Shown here: piece by piece, positions 31,514 to 39,798 of the stretch
How positions within the stretch are numbered: the stretch's first letter is position 1
Layout of the letters: every line of letters begins with the position of its first letter
Assembly (NCBI GenBank): GCA_947426265.1
Contig: CANEDJ010000009.1
Coordinates: forward strand, 1-43,114
Source of the DNA: MGBC102946 sp022793145
GTDB taxonomy: Bacteria; Bacillota_I; Bacilli_A; RF39; UBA660
Length of the DNA stretch: 43,114 bases
Reading direction: 5' to 3'
Position numbers and translations under genes: made by a program
Notes under the pieces: generated by a model
The model's input: only the letters and a program-made list of their open reading frames with translations
What the model was told of the DNA's origin: nothing
The model's database searches: none

Positions 31514-32533
31514 ATGACAGAATTAGAAAAATATCAAAGGTTATTATCAGAAGATTATCCATATTTTATTGATAAATATTTGGCTTTGGAAATTATGCAG
31601 AAATTAAAGACAAGAGGACAATTTTGTGGAGCCGATTATACAAAATTATTTCCTGTCAGGTATCGTTATTCTAGATATGACCATTCTATTGTGAGTGCTT
31701 TAATGACGTGGCATTTTACCCATTCAAAAAAACAAACAATAGCAGCTTTGTTGCATGATTTAGAAATGCCTACTTTTAGTCATTGCATTGATTATGTAAA
31801 AGGGGATTATGAAAAACAGGAAAGTGCTGAATTGAATTTGAAAGATATTTTACTATCTTCTAGAGCATTATTATCTTGTTTAAAAGAAGATGGAATTTCT
31901 GTCACTGATATGATTCCAATCGCACAATATTCAGTTGTTGATATTGAGCGCCCTGGAATTTGTGTAGACCGATTAGATGGGGTTTTGCACACGAATTTAA
32001 TTTGGTTACAGACATGGGAATTATCTGATATAAAAAGAGTATATGATAACATGAAACCTATGATGAATGAAAGTGGAAAAACAGAGATTGGGTTTTCTTC
32101 AGTAGAAGCAGCAGAGTATTTTTATAAAGGTGCTTATACATATAGTATTGTATTACAACAAAATGAAGATAAATTAATGATGCAATTAATTGCTGATGTT
32201 TTAAAGGGTTTAGTTCAAAATGGATTGATAAATGTGGAAGATTTCTATCATTTAAGCGAAGAAGATATTATAAGAGTGATTAAACAAAGTGAGTGGAGTT
32301 CTTTATGGGATACTTTTAATCAACTAACACAGATTGAAAGGAGTGAAACTATTCCTGAGAATCCTCTTTATATGATAGAAAGCTTTAAAACAAAAAAGAG
32401 ATATGTAATCCCTTTATGTGAATATCATGGAAATATTGTAAGATTAAATGTGATTTCAAAATCATGTCAAGATTTATTAACTAGTTATCAAAACTATCAA
32501 GATTCTAAATATGCTTATATTAAGAAAATTTAA
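31514..32533 (+). CDS. HD-domain phosphohydrolase
   Basis: 339 residues from ATG 31514, preceded by AGAAAGGA. The metal-binding HD signature is spread as RYDHSIVSALMTWHF (first His), AALLHDLEMPTFSHC (His-Asp) and CVDRLDGVLH (last Asp), as in dGTPase-like HD proteins. Substrate not predictable. It lies 19 bp after obg and is probably co-transcribed. Its 3' end overlaps the convergent DUF192 gene by 14 bp. Confidence 0.82.
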   Translation: MTELEKYQRLLSEDYPYFIDKYLALEIMQKLKTRGQFCGADYTKLFPVRYRYSRYDHSIVSALMTWHFTHSKKQTIAALLHDLEMPTFSHCIDYVKGDYEKQESAELNLKDILLSSRALLSCLKEDGISVTDMIPIAQYSVVDIERPGICVDRLDGVLHTNLIWLQTWELSDIKRVYDNMKPMMNESGKTEIGFSSVEAAEYFYKGAYTYSIVLQQNEDKLMMQLIADVLKGLVQNGLINVEDFYHLSEEDIIRVIKQSEWSSLWDTFNQLTQIERSETIPENPLYMIESFKTKKRYVIPLCEYHGNIVRLNVISKSCQDLLTSYQNYQDSKYAYIKKI

Positions 32534-32819
32534 AAATATTATTTTGGATATTTGGAAGATAATTCGCATCAAATTCATAAGTATAATATCCATTTTTAAC
32601 TGGTTTTATAATTCTCCAAGGTTTTACAACTTTTTTTAGTAGAATTTCATGATTTTTGTTGGTAATAATTACTAAAATGGGAATTCTCATAAAAAAGGTA
32701 TGAATACTGTTACAATGTGGAAAACAAAGCGGCTTTTTGACAGTCTTTTGAAACATAAGACCTAGAAAGCGGGAATGGAAAGAAGTACAATAAATAATCG
32801 TATTATTTTTAGTTGACAT
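32520..32819 (-). CDS. DUF192 family protein
   Basis: 99 residues from the ATG at 32819, right after GGTGATAAT. Upstream in-frame codons (to 32945) overlap the divergent pilin gene and are not needed. Family blocks: TSFHSRFLGLMFQK, NSIHTFFMRIPILVIITNKN and VKPWRIIKPVKNGYYTYEF. DUF192 proteins are small secreted or cytoplasmic proteins of unknown function; this one has no clear signal peptide. Confidence 0.78.
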   Translation of the reverse strand: MSTKNNTIIYCTSFHSRFLGLMFQKTVKKPLCFPHCNSIHTFFMRIPILVIITNKNHEILLKKVVKPWRIIKPVKNGYYTYEFDANYLPNIQNNIFKFS

Positions 32820-32856
32820 ATTATCACCATGTTTACTATAACATAGAAAAAAATAT

Positions 32857-32885
32857 TTGACAAATATCTTAAAAAAGTATAAACT
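32857..32885 (+). promoter_or_regulatory. Promoter of the Flp-like pilin gene
   Basis: TTGACA (32857-32862), 17-bp spacer, TAAACT (32880-32885); TATAAA overlaps with a shorter spacer. GGGAGGT follows before ATG 32915. Confidence 0.5.
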
Positions 32886-32914
32886 TAATATAGAGTAATG
32901 GGAGGTAAAGAAGT

Positions 32915-33115
32915 ATGAAAGGATTGAATCAAAGAGGTCAAGCATTGGTTGAATATTTATTGATTATTGCAGTCATTAGTGTTGTAGTCATTAGTATTGT
33001 AAAATTATTTGGTGGTTATTTGCAAGATTCTATGACAAAGTCCTCATGTTCTTTACTAGATAAAGTTTATGTGGAAGGTGCGAAACCAGGAGAAGGTCAA
33101 TGTGTAGATAAATAA
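32915..33115 (+). CDS. Flp-type (type IVb) pilin-like protein
   Basis: 66 residues. MKGLNQRGQALVEYLLII has the prepilin motif G/QALVEY: a short basic leader, Gly8 as the cleavage residue, Glu at position +5 of the mature protein and a hydrophobic helix (about 10-32). The remainder is a short C-terminal region with two cysteines (SSCSLLD and GQCVDK) that could form a loop. No tad/cpa assembly genes are in the window, so either they are elsewhere or the protein has another use. It shares a bidirectional terminator with the first VanY-type gene. Confidence 0.72.
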   Translation: MKGLNQRGQALVEYLLIIAVISVVVISIVKLFGGYLQDSMTKSSCSLLDKVYVEGAKPGEGQCVDK

Positions 33116-33136
33116 GCGAAAGCTTATTTTTTTTAT
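33110..33136. terminator. Bidirectional terminator, pilin gene and VanY-1
   Basis: AAATAAGC (33110-33117), loop GAAA, GCTTATTT (33122-33129), then a T-run. The TAA stop of the pilin gene (33113-33115) is in the stem. Confidence 0.85.
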
Positions 33137-33807
33137 AAGTATTTATCGTAGTATTCTTCTAAAGTTAAGTTTTCTTCATAAATGATTTTTGCGATTTCAG
33201 TTCCTACATAACGATAATGCCAAGGTTCATATTTAAAACCAGTAATTTTTTCTTTTCCTTTTGGATATCTTAAAATGAACCCATATAGATGAGCATTTTC
33301 TTTCATCCAAGGAAATTCTAAAGAATTTTCAAAATCATCATAATCATCATTTGAACCTGCTACATCAACAGCCAACCCTGTTTGATGTTCAGAATGTCCA
33401 GGCTTTGCAGAACATTCTAAGGCATATTCTTTTCCTTTGGTAGCTGTGTATTCCTCAAATAGTTTTTTCTGATAATGGAAATCTCTATAAGTAGAAGTTG
33501 CAATAATTCGATATCCTAAAATAGAGGCATCTTTGCTTAAAGCTTCAAAAGCATCTTTTGCTTCTTTTCTAAGTTGTTTATTTTCATATGCATAGAAATT
33601 GGAAATGGTTTCTAAATCATTGGGAACATAATTTTCATTTAATTGATAGGTTTTATTGACTAGGACAACAAAAGAGTCAGGATTGTCAACTGGTTTGACA
33701 TTTTTATAAAAACTATTTCCAAACAAATCGATATCTTTGGTATAGAATAGTAAAATTAAAATCACAATGACAATATAAATCGCATATTTAAATGTTTTTT
33801 CATTCAT
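33133..33807 (-). CDS. VanY/LdcB-family D,D-carboxypeptidase 1 (no N-terminal repeats)
   Basis: 224 residues from the ATG at 33807 with GGTGAT upstream. An N-terminal membrane anchor (about 6-22) is followed by the M15B peptidase domain. Zinc site: SAKPGHSEHQTGLAVDVAG (SxHxxGxAxD, His and Asp ligands) and EPWHYRYVG (second His). These enzymes trim the terminal D-Ala or the tetrapeptide of peptidoglycan. It is the last and shortest of three tandem paralogues, each with its own TATAAT box. The shared segment before the peptidase domain (VLVNKTYQLNENYVPNDL) is present, but the repeat module found in the other two is missing. Confidence 0.88.
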   Translation of the reverse strand: MNEKTFKYAIYIVIVILILLFYTKDIDLFGNSFYKNVKPVDNPDSFVVLVNKTYQLNENYVPNDLETISNFYAYENKQLRKEAKDAFEALSKDASILGYRIIATSTYRDFHYQKKLFEEYTATKGKEYALECSAKPGHSEHQTGLAVDVAGSNDDYDDFENSLEFPWMKENAHLYGFILRYPKGKEKITGFKYEPWHYRYVGTEIAKIIYEENLTLEEYYDKYL

Positions 33808-33840
33808 AGTAATCACCAATATATTATATGCGAGAAAGAA

Positions 33841-33865
33841 AAAAATAGGAGCAAGTCCTATTGAA
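33841..33865 (-). terminator. Terminator of VanY-2 with embedded stop codon
   Basis: AATAGGA (33844-33850) and TCCTATT (33856-33862) form the stem. On the minus strand the TAG stop (33860-33858) is in the first arm and a T-run follows. Confidence 0.8.
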
Positions 33866-35054
33866 TATAATAAGCATAATATTCTTCATATGTTAATCCT
33901 GAACTGTAAATTTTAGAGGCTGTATCAACTCCTAAGTAGCGATAATGCCAAGGTTCATATTGATATCCTGTCAGTTTTTCTTTTCCTTTTGGATATCTTA
34001 AAATAAATCCATATAAATGGGCATGTGATTTTATCCATTTGAATTCTTTGGTATTTTCAAATGAAGCAAGTGATTTTCCAGGACCACTTACAATATCAGC
34101 TGCAAGACCAGTTTGATGTTCTGAATATCCAGGACGAGCAGAGTAGGTATCTGCAAGTTCTTTCCCATCTTTGGCACTATAATTGTTGTATAATTTATTT
34201 TGGGTTTGATAGCTTCTATATGGAGATGTAATATAAAGAGTCAAGCCTTCCTTTTTCGCATCATCTGCCATTTTCTTAAATGCATCATAAGCTTCTTTTT
34301 GAAGGTACTGTTGAACTCCATATTTTGCTTCAATTTTGACCATATTATCTGGTTCATAATCTTTATCAAGAGCATAATATTTATTTACTAAAATCAAAGT
34401 ATTTTTTTTTAAATCTGCATTTTTGGTATTTGTATAATAATCATAATCCAAATTGCTGTTGACATAGGAAATTGTTGTATTCACTTTTGTATTATGTTCT
34501 TCTTGGTATTTCATGTAACGACTTAAATTTTCTTTTATGAAATATTTAGATGCAAAAAATTCTTCGATCGATTCATCATATTTCATAGTCACTGTATCAA
34601 TATCTTGATTGACAAAAGAAATGATTTTGCTAATATCAATAGAAGGATTTTCGGATTTATAAGCAATATATCTTTTTAATCTGCTTGGCTCAAAATTCTT
34701 ATCTTCAAAAAAATCCATAATTTGTTCTGTAATTTCAATGTTTTCATCTTGTAAATTATGATTGACAATCATAATTAAGATATCAAATTCTAAAGTTTCG
34801 TTTTCCTTGTAGAAGTTTAAATATTTTGAAAATTTAGACACTTGAAAAGTTTTTTGCTTGATGAGAGGATATAAAACTTTGTTTTTTAGAAAATATTCTT
34901 GGTCTTGTTTCGAAAGGGTTTGTATCCATTTTACTTCCGTTTCTGAAAAGTTTTTTAAATTAGAAGTAAAGGTTTTTTTTGTTAAAAACATAAAACCAAC
35001 AACGAAAAGAAGTGCGACTGCGCTTATTATCATTATATTTTTTTTCTTTTTCAT
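33858..35054 (-). CDS. VanY/LdcB-family D,D-carboxypeptidase 2 (three N-terminal repeats)
   Basis: 398 residues. Membrane anchor (about 6-24), then three units of about 50-60 residues with a common pattern 'F..K.F....L.RY..Y..EN....I..IVN...D': VSKFSKYLNFYKEN...MIVNHNLQ, SRLKRYIAYKSEN...SFVNQDID and ENLSRYMKYQEEH...SYVNSNLD. The M15B domain follows with SARPGYSEHQTGLAADI and EPWHYRYLG. The repeats may bind cell wall or set the distance of the enzyme from the membrane; that is inference. Own promoter and AGGTGAAAT ribosome binding site. Middle gene of the paralogous trio. Confidence 0.88.
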   Translation of the reverse strand: MKKKKNIMIISAVALLFVVGFMFLTKKTFTSNLKNFSETEVKWIQTLSKQDQEYFLKNKVLYPLIKQKTFQVSKFSKYLNFYKENETLEFDILIMIVNHNLQDENIEITEQIMDFFEDKNFEPSRLKRYIAYKSENPSIDISKIISFVNQDIDTVTMKYDESIEEFFASKYFIKENLSRYMKYQEEHNTKVNTTISYVNSNLDYDYYTNTKNADLKKNTLILVNKYYALDKDYEPDNMVKIEAKYGVQQYLQKEAYDAFKKMADDAKKEGLTLYITSPYRSYQTQNKLYNNYSAKDGKELADTYSARPGYSEHQTGLAADIVSGPGKSLASFENTKEFKWIKSHAHLYGFILRYPKGKEKLTGYQYEPWHYRYLGVDTASKIYSSGLTYEEYYAYYIQ

Positions 35055-35084
35055 AATTTCACCTAATTTATTATATCGTATAAT

Positions 35085-35109
35085 TAAAAAATAGGGAATT
35101 CCCTATTTT
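35085..35109 (-). terminator. Terminator of VanY-3 with embedded stop codon
   Basis: AAAATAGGG (35088-35096) and CCCTATTTT (35101-35109) form a perfect stem around AATT. The minus-strand TAG stop (35105-35103) is in the stem. Confidence 0.8.
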
Positions 35110-36065
35110 AAATAAAAGCCATAATATTCGTCAAATGTAATTCCTTTTTCATAGATTTCTGTAGCTGTGTCAATTCCAACATAACGATAGTGCCATGATT
35201 CGTATTTGTAACCTGTGATAGCTTCATTTTCTTCTCCTTTTGGATATCGTAAAATAAAACCATATTTATGTGCATTTTTACTCATCCAAGTAAATTCTTC
35301 GGTTTCTTCAAAATTAGCCATTGGTTTAGAAAAAGAGGAAACATCGATTGCTAAACCTGTTTGGTGTTCAGAGTGACCTGCATGAGCAGCGTATTCATCA
35401 GCAAATTTTTTCCCATTTGTTCTTTTATATCCCTGATATAAATTGTCTTGCCATTCATAGTCTCTGTAAGAAGAATTAATGACGATGGTATATCCTTCTT
35501 TTTTAGCAGCATTGAATAATCGAATGAAAGCACTATAAGCTTCTTCTCTTAAACTATTATTATCATAAGCATAGATTGCAGAACATGGTACCAAATCTTC
35601 TGGCTTATAATCTTTTTCTAATACATAATGCTTGTTGACCAAAAGGAGTAAGTCTTTTTTTGTATCTGCTTTTTCTGTATTTGTATAAAATTCATAATCT
35701 GCATTCGCGTTTACAATACTAACCGCATATTCTGTTGTAACACTCTCTTTAATTTTTTCTTTGGAATCAATATAAGATAGGTAACGTTCTAATTGGTCAA
35801 ATTGAAAATACTGTTCTTTTAATAATTTAGGGATTGCTTCATGATACTCTCTTTTTAAAATTGTTTTTAGTTCTTTCTCTTTGGTGGATTCTAAAATTAT
35901 TTTTACATCATCTTTTTTATAACCGATTTTTTCTAATTTGTATTCATTGGTATTTTTTAGTTTAATGTCTCTTGTTATTCCAAATATCCCAACAAAAACT
36001 GCTATAATAATAGCTACAAGAATAATAATGCGGTCATATCTAATTTTTAGCTTCTTTTTTGTCAT
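35103..36065 (-). CDS. VanY/LdcB-family D,D-carboxypeptidase 3 (one N-terminal repeat)
   Basis: 320 residues from the ATG at 36065 (MTKKKLKIRYD). Two upstream in-frame ATGs are less likely because the TATAAT box overlaps the first, and GGTGAA serves the third. Membrane anchor (about 13-32), one copy of the repeat seen in the 33858 gene (FQFDQLERYLSYIDS...AVSIVNANAD), then the M15B domain with AAHAGHSEHQTGLAIDV and ESWHYRYVG. The shared linker is LLLVNKHYVLEKDYKPEDL. Likely trims peptidoglycan stem peptides. It is the first transcribed-upstream member of the three tandem copies. Confidence 0.88.
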   Translation of the reverse strand: MTKKKLKIRYDRIIILVAIIIAVFVGIFGITRDIKLKNTNEYKLEKIGYKKDDVKIILESTKEKELKTILKREYHEAIPKLLKEQYFQFDQLERYLSYIDSKEKIKESVTTEYAVSIVNANADYEFYTNTEKADTKKDLLLLVNKHYVLEKDYKPEDLVPCSAIYAYDNNSLREEAYSAFIRLFNAAKKEGYTIVINSSYRDYEWQDNLYQGYKRTNGKKFADEYAAHAGHSEHQTGLAIDVSSFSKPMANFEETEEFTWMSKNAHKYGFILRYPKGEENEAITGYKYESWHYRYVGIDTATEIYEKGITFDEYYGFYLK

Positions 36066-36221
36066 ATGCTTCACCATTTTCATTATACTATAGATTAGAA
36101 GAAATGTACAAATAAAATATACTTACATTTTAGTAATTAAAATAGGTTCATATATTTTATTTTATCTACAAAAAAATACATATTTTTTATTTTGTTTCAT
36201 AGTTTTAAATAGAGGTGGAAC

Positions 36222-37376
36222 ATGAAAAAGTTAATTCTTTTATGTATGTTTTTATTCGTAGTACCAATTTATCAAGTAAGAGCAGATGAAGTTGCTTTGG
36301 CTCCAAATGCAAAATCGGCAATTATGATAGAAGCTAGTACAGGGACCATTTTATTTGAAAAAAATGCACACGAAAAGTTAGCCCCTGCTTCTATGACTAA
36401 GATGATGTCGATGTTACTCATTGTAGAAAGTATTGATAAAGGCATGATTAAATGGGATGATATGGTAACTGTTTCAGAAAATGCATCTGGAATGGGAGGA
36501 AGTCAGATTTTACTTGAAACCAATGAACAGATGAGTGTGAAAGATTTATTTAAAGGAATTGCAGTTGCAAGTGGAAATGATGCGGTAGTAGCAATGGCTG
36601 AAAAAATAGCAGGGACAGAGGATAATTTTGTTTCTATGATGAATAAAAGAGCAAAGGAATTGGGTCTTAAAAATACCAATTTTAAAAATCCACATGGGTT
36701 AGAAGAGGCCAACCATTATTCTAGTGCTTATGATATGAGTGTGATAGCAAAAGAGCTTGTAAAACATGAAGAAATTTTAGAGTATACTTCTATTTATGAA
36801 GATTATTTAAGAAAAGGAACAAATCGAGAATTATGGTTGGTTAATACAAATAAACTTGTTCGTTTCTATAAAGGTGTGGATGGACTTAAAACTGGTTATA
36901 CAAAAGAAGCGGGTTATTGTTTAACCGCAACAGCTAAAAAAGATGGCATGAGAATTATAACAGTTGTTATGGGAGAAGAAGATAGTAAGATTAGACAAAA
37001 AGAGACGACTGAGATGCTTGATTATGCATTTTCTCAATATGAAGTAGAAAATTTACTTTCAACAAAAAGTGAACTTGGAAAAGTAGAAATAGAAAAAGGA
37101 AAAAGTAAATATATTACAGTAGTTCCATCAGAAAACGTTTCTTTATTACATAAAAAAACGGAAGAAAAGAAAACAGCAACTTATGAATTGCATTTAGGGA
37201 AAATAAAAGCTCCAATAAAAAAAGGAGATGTGGTTGGTTCTTTAGAGATTAAAGAAGATTCCAATGTTATAAGAAAAATTTCTGTAACAGTAAATGAAGA
37301 TATCAAAAAAGCGAATTTTATTGACCTTTATTTACGATATTTGAAAGATATTTTAAGTGGTGAGATAGCTTTTTAG
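36222..37376 (+). CDS. dacF: Serine-type D-Ala-D-Ala carboxypeptidase (DacA/DacF, PBP5-like)
   Basis: 384 residues. Signal peptide cleaved after YQVRA (about residue 21). S11 motifs: SMTK (S57-K60), SGN (117-119) and KTG (223-225). The C-terminal about 110 residues form the beta-rich PBP5-type domain and end with an amphipathic helix region (KKANFIDLYLRYLKDIL) for membrane contact. It removes the terminal D-Ala of peptidoglycan, limiting cross-linking. DacA and DacF are not separable by eye; DacF is suggested by a sporulation-like background. Ribosome binding site AGAGGTGG. It is divergent from the VanY trio, making a carboxypeptidase cluster. Confidence 0.92.
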   Translation: MKKLILLCMFLFVVPIYQVRADEVALAPNAKSAIMIEASTGTILFEKNAHEKLAPASMTKMMSMLLIVESIDKGMIKWDDMVTVSENASGMGGSQILLETNEQMSVKDLFKGIAVASGNDAVVAMAEKIAGTEDNFVSMMNKRAKELGLKNTNFKNPHGLEEANHYSSAYDMSVIAKELVKHEEILEYTSIYEDYLRKGTNRELWLVNTNKLVRFYKGVDGLKTGYTKEAGYCLTATAKKDGMRIITVVMGEEDSKIRQKETTEMLDYAFSQYEVENLLSTKSELGKVEIEKGKSKYITVVPSENVSLLHKKTEEKKTATYELHLGKIKAPIKKGDVVGSLEIKEDSNVIRKISVTVNEDIKKANFIDLYLRYLKDILSGEIAF

Positions 37377-38003
37377 AGAAAATCAGACTATAATGTTTGG
37401 TTTTTTTGTATGTAAGGAATTATCAAAGTTTTAAAATGTAGGAAGGTCAAGTCAAACGTCGTAGTTAGGAGTATATATGGATAATTCTTATCAACTAGAT
37501 ATATTAAAATATTAATAAACGAATCATTAAATATGAAAACAAGCTAACTGCAATAGAGGATTGTTTCAGTCTCGAACAATATCAAACCCAAACACGAAAG
37601 GCAAATAAAAAAATATCTGATTGAAAGAAAAATCGAGATATTATAGTAGAAAGTAATGTTATTTTAGATAATATAGATAAAGAATTAATTAAGGTATCAT
37701 TTATTTTTTCTAATATATGGAATCAAATAGATTCATAAAATAAAAAGAATTTTATTGAAAGATTTGTAAATGAAATTAAGCTTGAAGGTGAAATCGAGGA
37801 AATAATATTATTGTGATTTATTTAGTATTTTAGAAATTGAAAATTTAAGAAAAAATTCATCATTAATTTTTGTGTTCTAAGACCTATAGTAATATTGTTT
37901 CAACGTAAGCATATCTCCTTTATATTTCTTAAATATATGCCGAAAGAGTTTCTAAAAGTCTAAAAAAATGGTATAATAATAATATTTAAATAAAGGAGGA
38001 GTT
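37377..38003. other. Intergenic region (627 bp) with relic sequence
   Basis: Starts with a weak G-U-rich hairpin after dacF (AAAATCAGAC with GTTTGGTTTT, near 37379-37405), then holds the recombinase relic at 37476-37816. Past 37816 a TATAAT-like box (37974-37979) and AAGGAGG lead into the Fic gene. No intact gene is seen. Confidence 0.6.
37476..37816 (+). pseudogene. Decayed C-terminus of a serine site-specific recombinase (left remnant)
   Basis: One frame from 37514 to 37816 encodes NKRIIKYENKLTAIEDCFS, QYQTQTRKANKKISD, then TGA (37622-37624), KKNRDIIVESNVILDNIDKE, SFIFSNIWNQIDS, TAA (37736-37738), NKKNFIERFVNEIKLEGEI. The coiled-coil then 'W..i....K..Fi..fv..I.l' pattern is that of the C-terminal tail of large serine recombinases. 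Two internal stops and a probable frameshift near 37513 show decay. Family call is by pattern only. A matching but inverted remnant lies at 39799-40072. Confidence 0.5.
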
Positions 38004-38867
38004 ATGGTGGAAGAACAACAATTTAATAGCGAATTAAATGAATACAAAATAGTTGAAACTAAACAAGATGGTTATACGAAACAATTGTATTGGAATTTGG
38101 CAATAGGCTTACAACAAGTGGATGGATTAACTCCTTCAGAATATTTATTAGACCTTTCTAAAAAACATATTGATGGTAAAATTACAAATGAAGAATTAGA
38201 AATAATGTTAAAACAATACTATTCTACGAAAAATACCAGTGATAAAAGAATCAGTGAAGAAAAGGAATGCGATTTAGTTTCAGCAAGAATTGTTGAGCTT
38301 ATAAGTGAAAATACATTTTCTTTACACCCAACATCAATGAAGGTAATTCATAAATATTTATTTGATGGGATTTATGATTTTGCAGGAAAGTACAGAACCT
38401 ATGATATTACTAAAAATGAAGTGATTCTTAATAGCGATAGTGCCCACTATTTTTCACATATGCAAATAGAAGAAGCATTAGATTATGATTTTAATGAAGA
38501 AAAAAAATATGATTATTCTAATCTTTCCCTAGAAGATGTTGTAAAGCATATAGCAACATTTACATCTAGAATTTGGGAAGTTCATCCTTTTGGAGAGGGA
38601 AACACTAGAACAACTGCTGTTTTAATTGTTAAATACCTAAGGAGTTTAGGATATAAAGTAGATAATAATTTATTTAAAGAACATTCTGTATATTTTAGAA
38701 ATGCACTTGTTAGAAGTAATTATAGTAATCCTTTTAAAAATATTTCAGCAACAGAAAAATACTTAATAAAATTTTATGAAAATCTTTTATTAGGAACAAA
38801 ACATGAATTAAGGTCAAGAGAATTGATGATCGAGGAATTATTTAAGGAAAAAGAAAACGAAGAATAA
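38004..38867 (+). CDS. Fic-domain protein with fused VbhA-like antitoxin region
   Basis: 287 residues. The Fic core HPFGEGNTR (H194-R202) holds the catalytic His, the acidic metal ligand and the anion-binding residues. FDGIYDFAGKYRTYDITKNEV (about 120-140) is the flap region. The N-terminal NLAIGLQQVDGLTPSEYLLD and GKITNEELEIMLKQYY resemble VbhA antitoxin helices fused to Fic in other Firmicutes, though the inhibitory (S/T)xxxE(G/N) motif is not exact (LQQVDG). Fic enzymes usually transfer AMP to a target protein. Its location between two recombinase relics suggests acquired DNA. Confidence 0.85.
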   Translation: MVEEQQFNSELNEYKIVETKQDGYTKQLYWNLAIGLQQVDGLTPSEYLLDLSKKHIDGKITNEELEIMLKQYYSTKNTSDKRISEEKECDLVSARIVELISENTFSLHPTSMKVIHKYLFDGIYDFAGKYRTYDITKNEVILNSDSAHYFSHMQIEEALDYDFNEEKKYDYSNLSLEDVVKHIATFTSRIWEVHPFGEGNTRTTAVLIVKYLRSLGYKVDNNLFKEHSVYFRNALVRSNYSNPFKNISATEKYLIKFYENLLLGTKHELRSRELMIEELFKEKENEE

Positions 38868-38868
38868 T

Positions 38869-39753
38869 TTATCCACTTGTTATATAACCTCTTGAAATTA
38901 GTTCTTTATCAAAATCTTTAAATAGTTCATTTATAATTTCCTTATCTTCTTTAGAAAGGTGTGCTGAATTATTGTTAATAACTTTTTTATTCCATTCTGA
39001 TAAATTATTAAGGTATTTTTCATCAGTAGGATTATTTAGCTTACTAGTTGTTATTAAATTTAAATAGTCTTCCTCATTATAATTATAGATAAATGAAATT
39101 GTTAAAATAATATTTAATATATCAATTGTTTTGACAATAAATAGTAAATCGTCATCTATTTTCTTATTTTGCTTGGTATATAAAAAATCGAACAGTAAGA
39201 AAATTATAAAATTTGTAATACTACAGTATGAATATTGAATATTTCTAAATTCCTTATTCTGTTCAATATTTTTTGTTAACACTTTGATAGAAGTATGGTG
39301 ATCAATTTTAGCAACATAATTATAAATTTGTGTTAAAAAGTCGTTTTCTTTTGATATTTCTTCATTTACTATAGAAAAAATCCTTTCATTATTAGTGATT
39401 AAATATTTTCTAAAATCACTAGGGTAATTTTTGGAATTAATATTAATTGCACTATAATCATAGTTTTGACAAATAAAACTTAAACAATCTTCCATAAATC
39501 CTTTTGCTTGTCTGCAACCTTTAACTAAATTTCTATTATAAAATAACTTATTTATTTCTATAAATTCATCCCTTATATCATTAAGTTCAATATCTGACTT
39601 ATTATTATAATCAGCAAAAAATTTATCAAATATTTCAATTACTAAAATATTGTTAAGGGTTTTTACAAGATTACGAATATTTTTATCAAACTTCATAGCA
39701 CTATTCCAGGCAACTTCGTTTCCAAATATTTTTATAAATTCTTTCTTTTTCAT
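38869..39753 (-). CDS. Hypothetical protein in the accessory insertion
   Basis: 294 residues from the ATG at 39753 (MKKKEFIKIFG), eight bases after GGGAG. Very rich in Asn, Ile, Lys and Phe; predicted alpha-helical with one or two hydrophobic segments near 185-240 (ITNFIIFLLFDFLY and ILNIILTISFIYNY). It ends one base from the Fic gene's stop, in convergent orientation, so it is not in the same transcript. I recognise no family. Base composition is even more A+T-rich than the neighbours, in keeping with transferred DNA. A role as a partner or immunity protein for Fic cannot be judged. Confidence 0.65.
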   Translation of the reverse strand: MKKKEFIKIFGNEVAWNSAMKFDKNIRNLVKTLNNILVIEIFDKFFADYNNKSDIELNDIRDEFIEINKLFYNRNLVKGCRQAKGFMEDCLSFICQNYDYSAININSKNYPSDFRKYLITNNERIFSIVNEEISKENDFLTQIYNYVAKIDHHTSIKVLTKNIEQNKEFRNIQYSYCSITNFIIFLLFDFLYTKQNKKIDDDLLFIVKTIDILNIILTISFIYNYNEEDYLNLITTSKLNNPTDEKYLNNLSEWNKKVINNNSAHLSKEDKEIINELFKDFDKELISRGYITSG

Positions 39754-39798
39754 ATTTCGCTCCCACATAGTAAATATTATATCATACGAAAAGAAATC

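Noticed and set aside
32820..32945. N-terminal extension of the DUF192 protein
   Set aside because: The extension is Phe/Tyr-rich without a real signal peptide, overlaps the promoter and start of the pilin gene, and the inner ATG has an ideal ribosome binding site.
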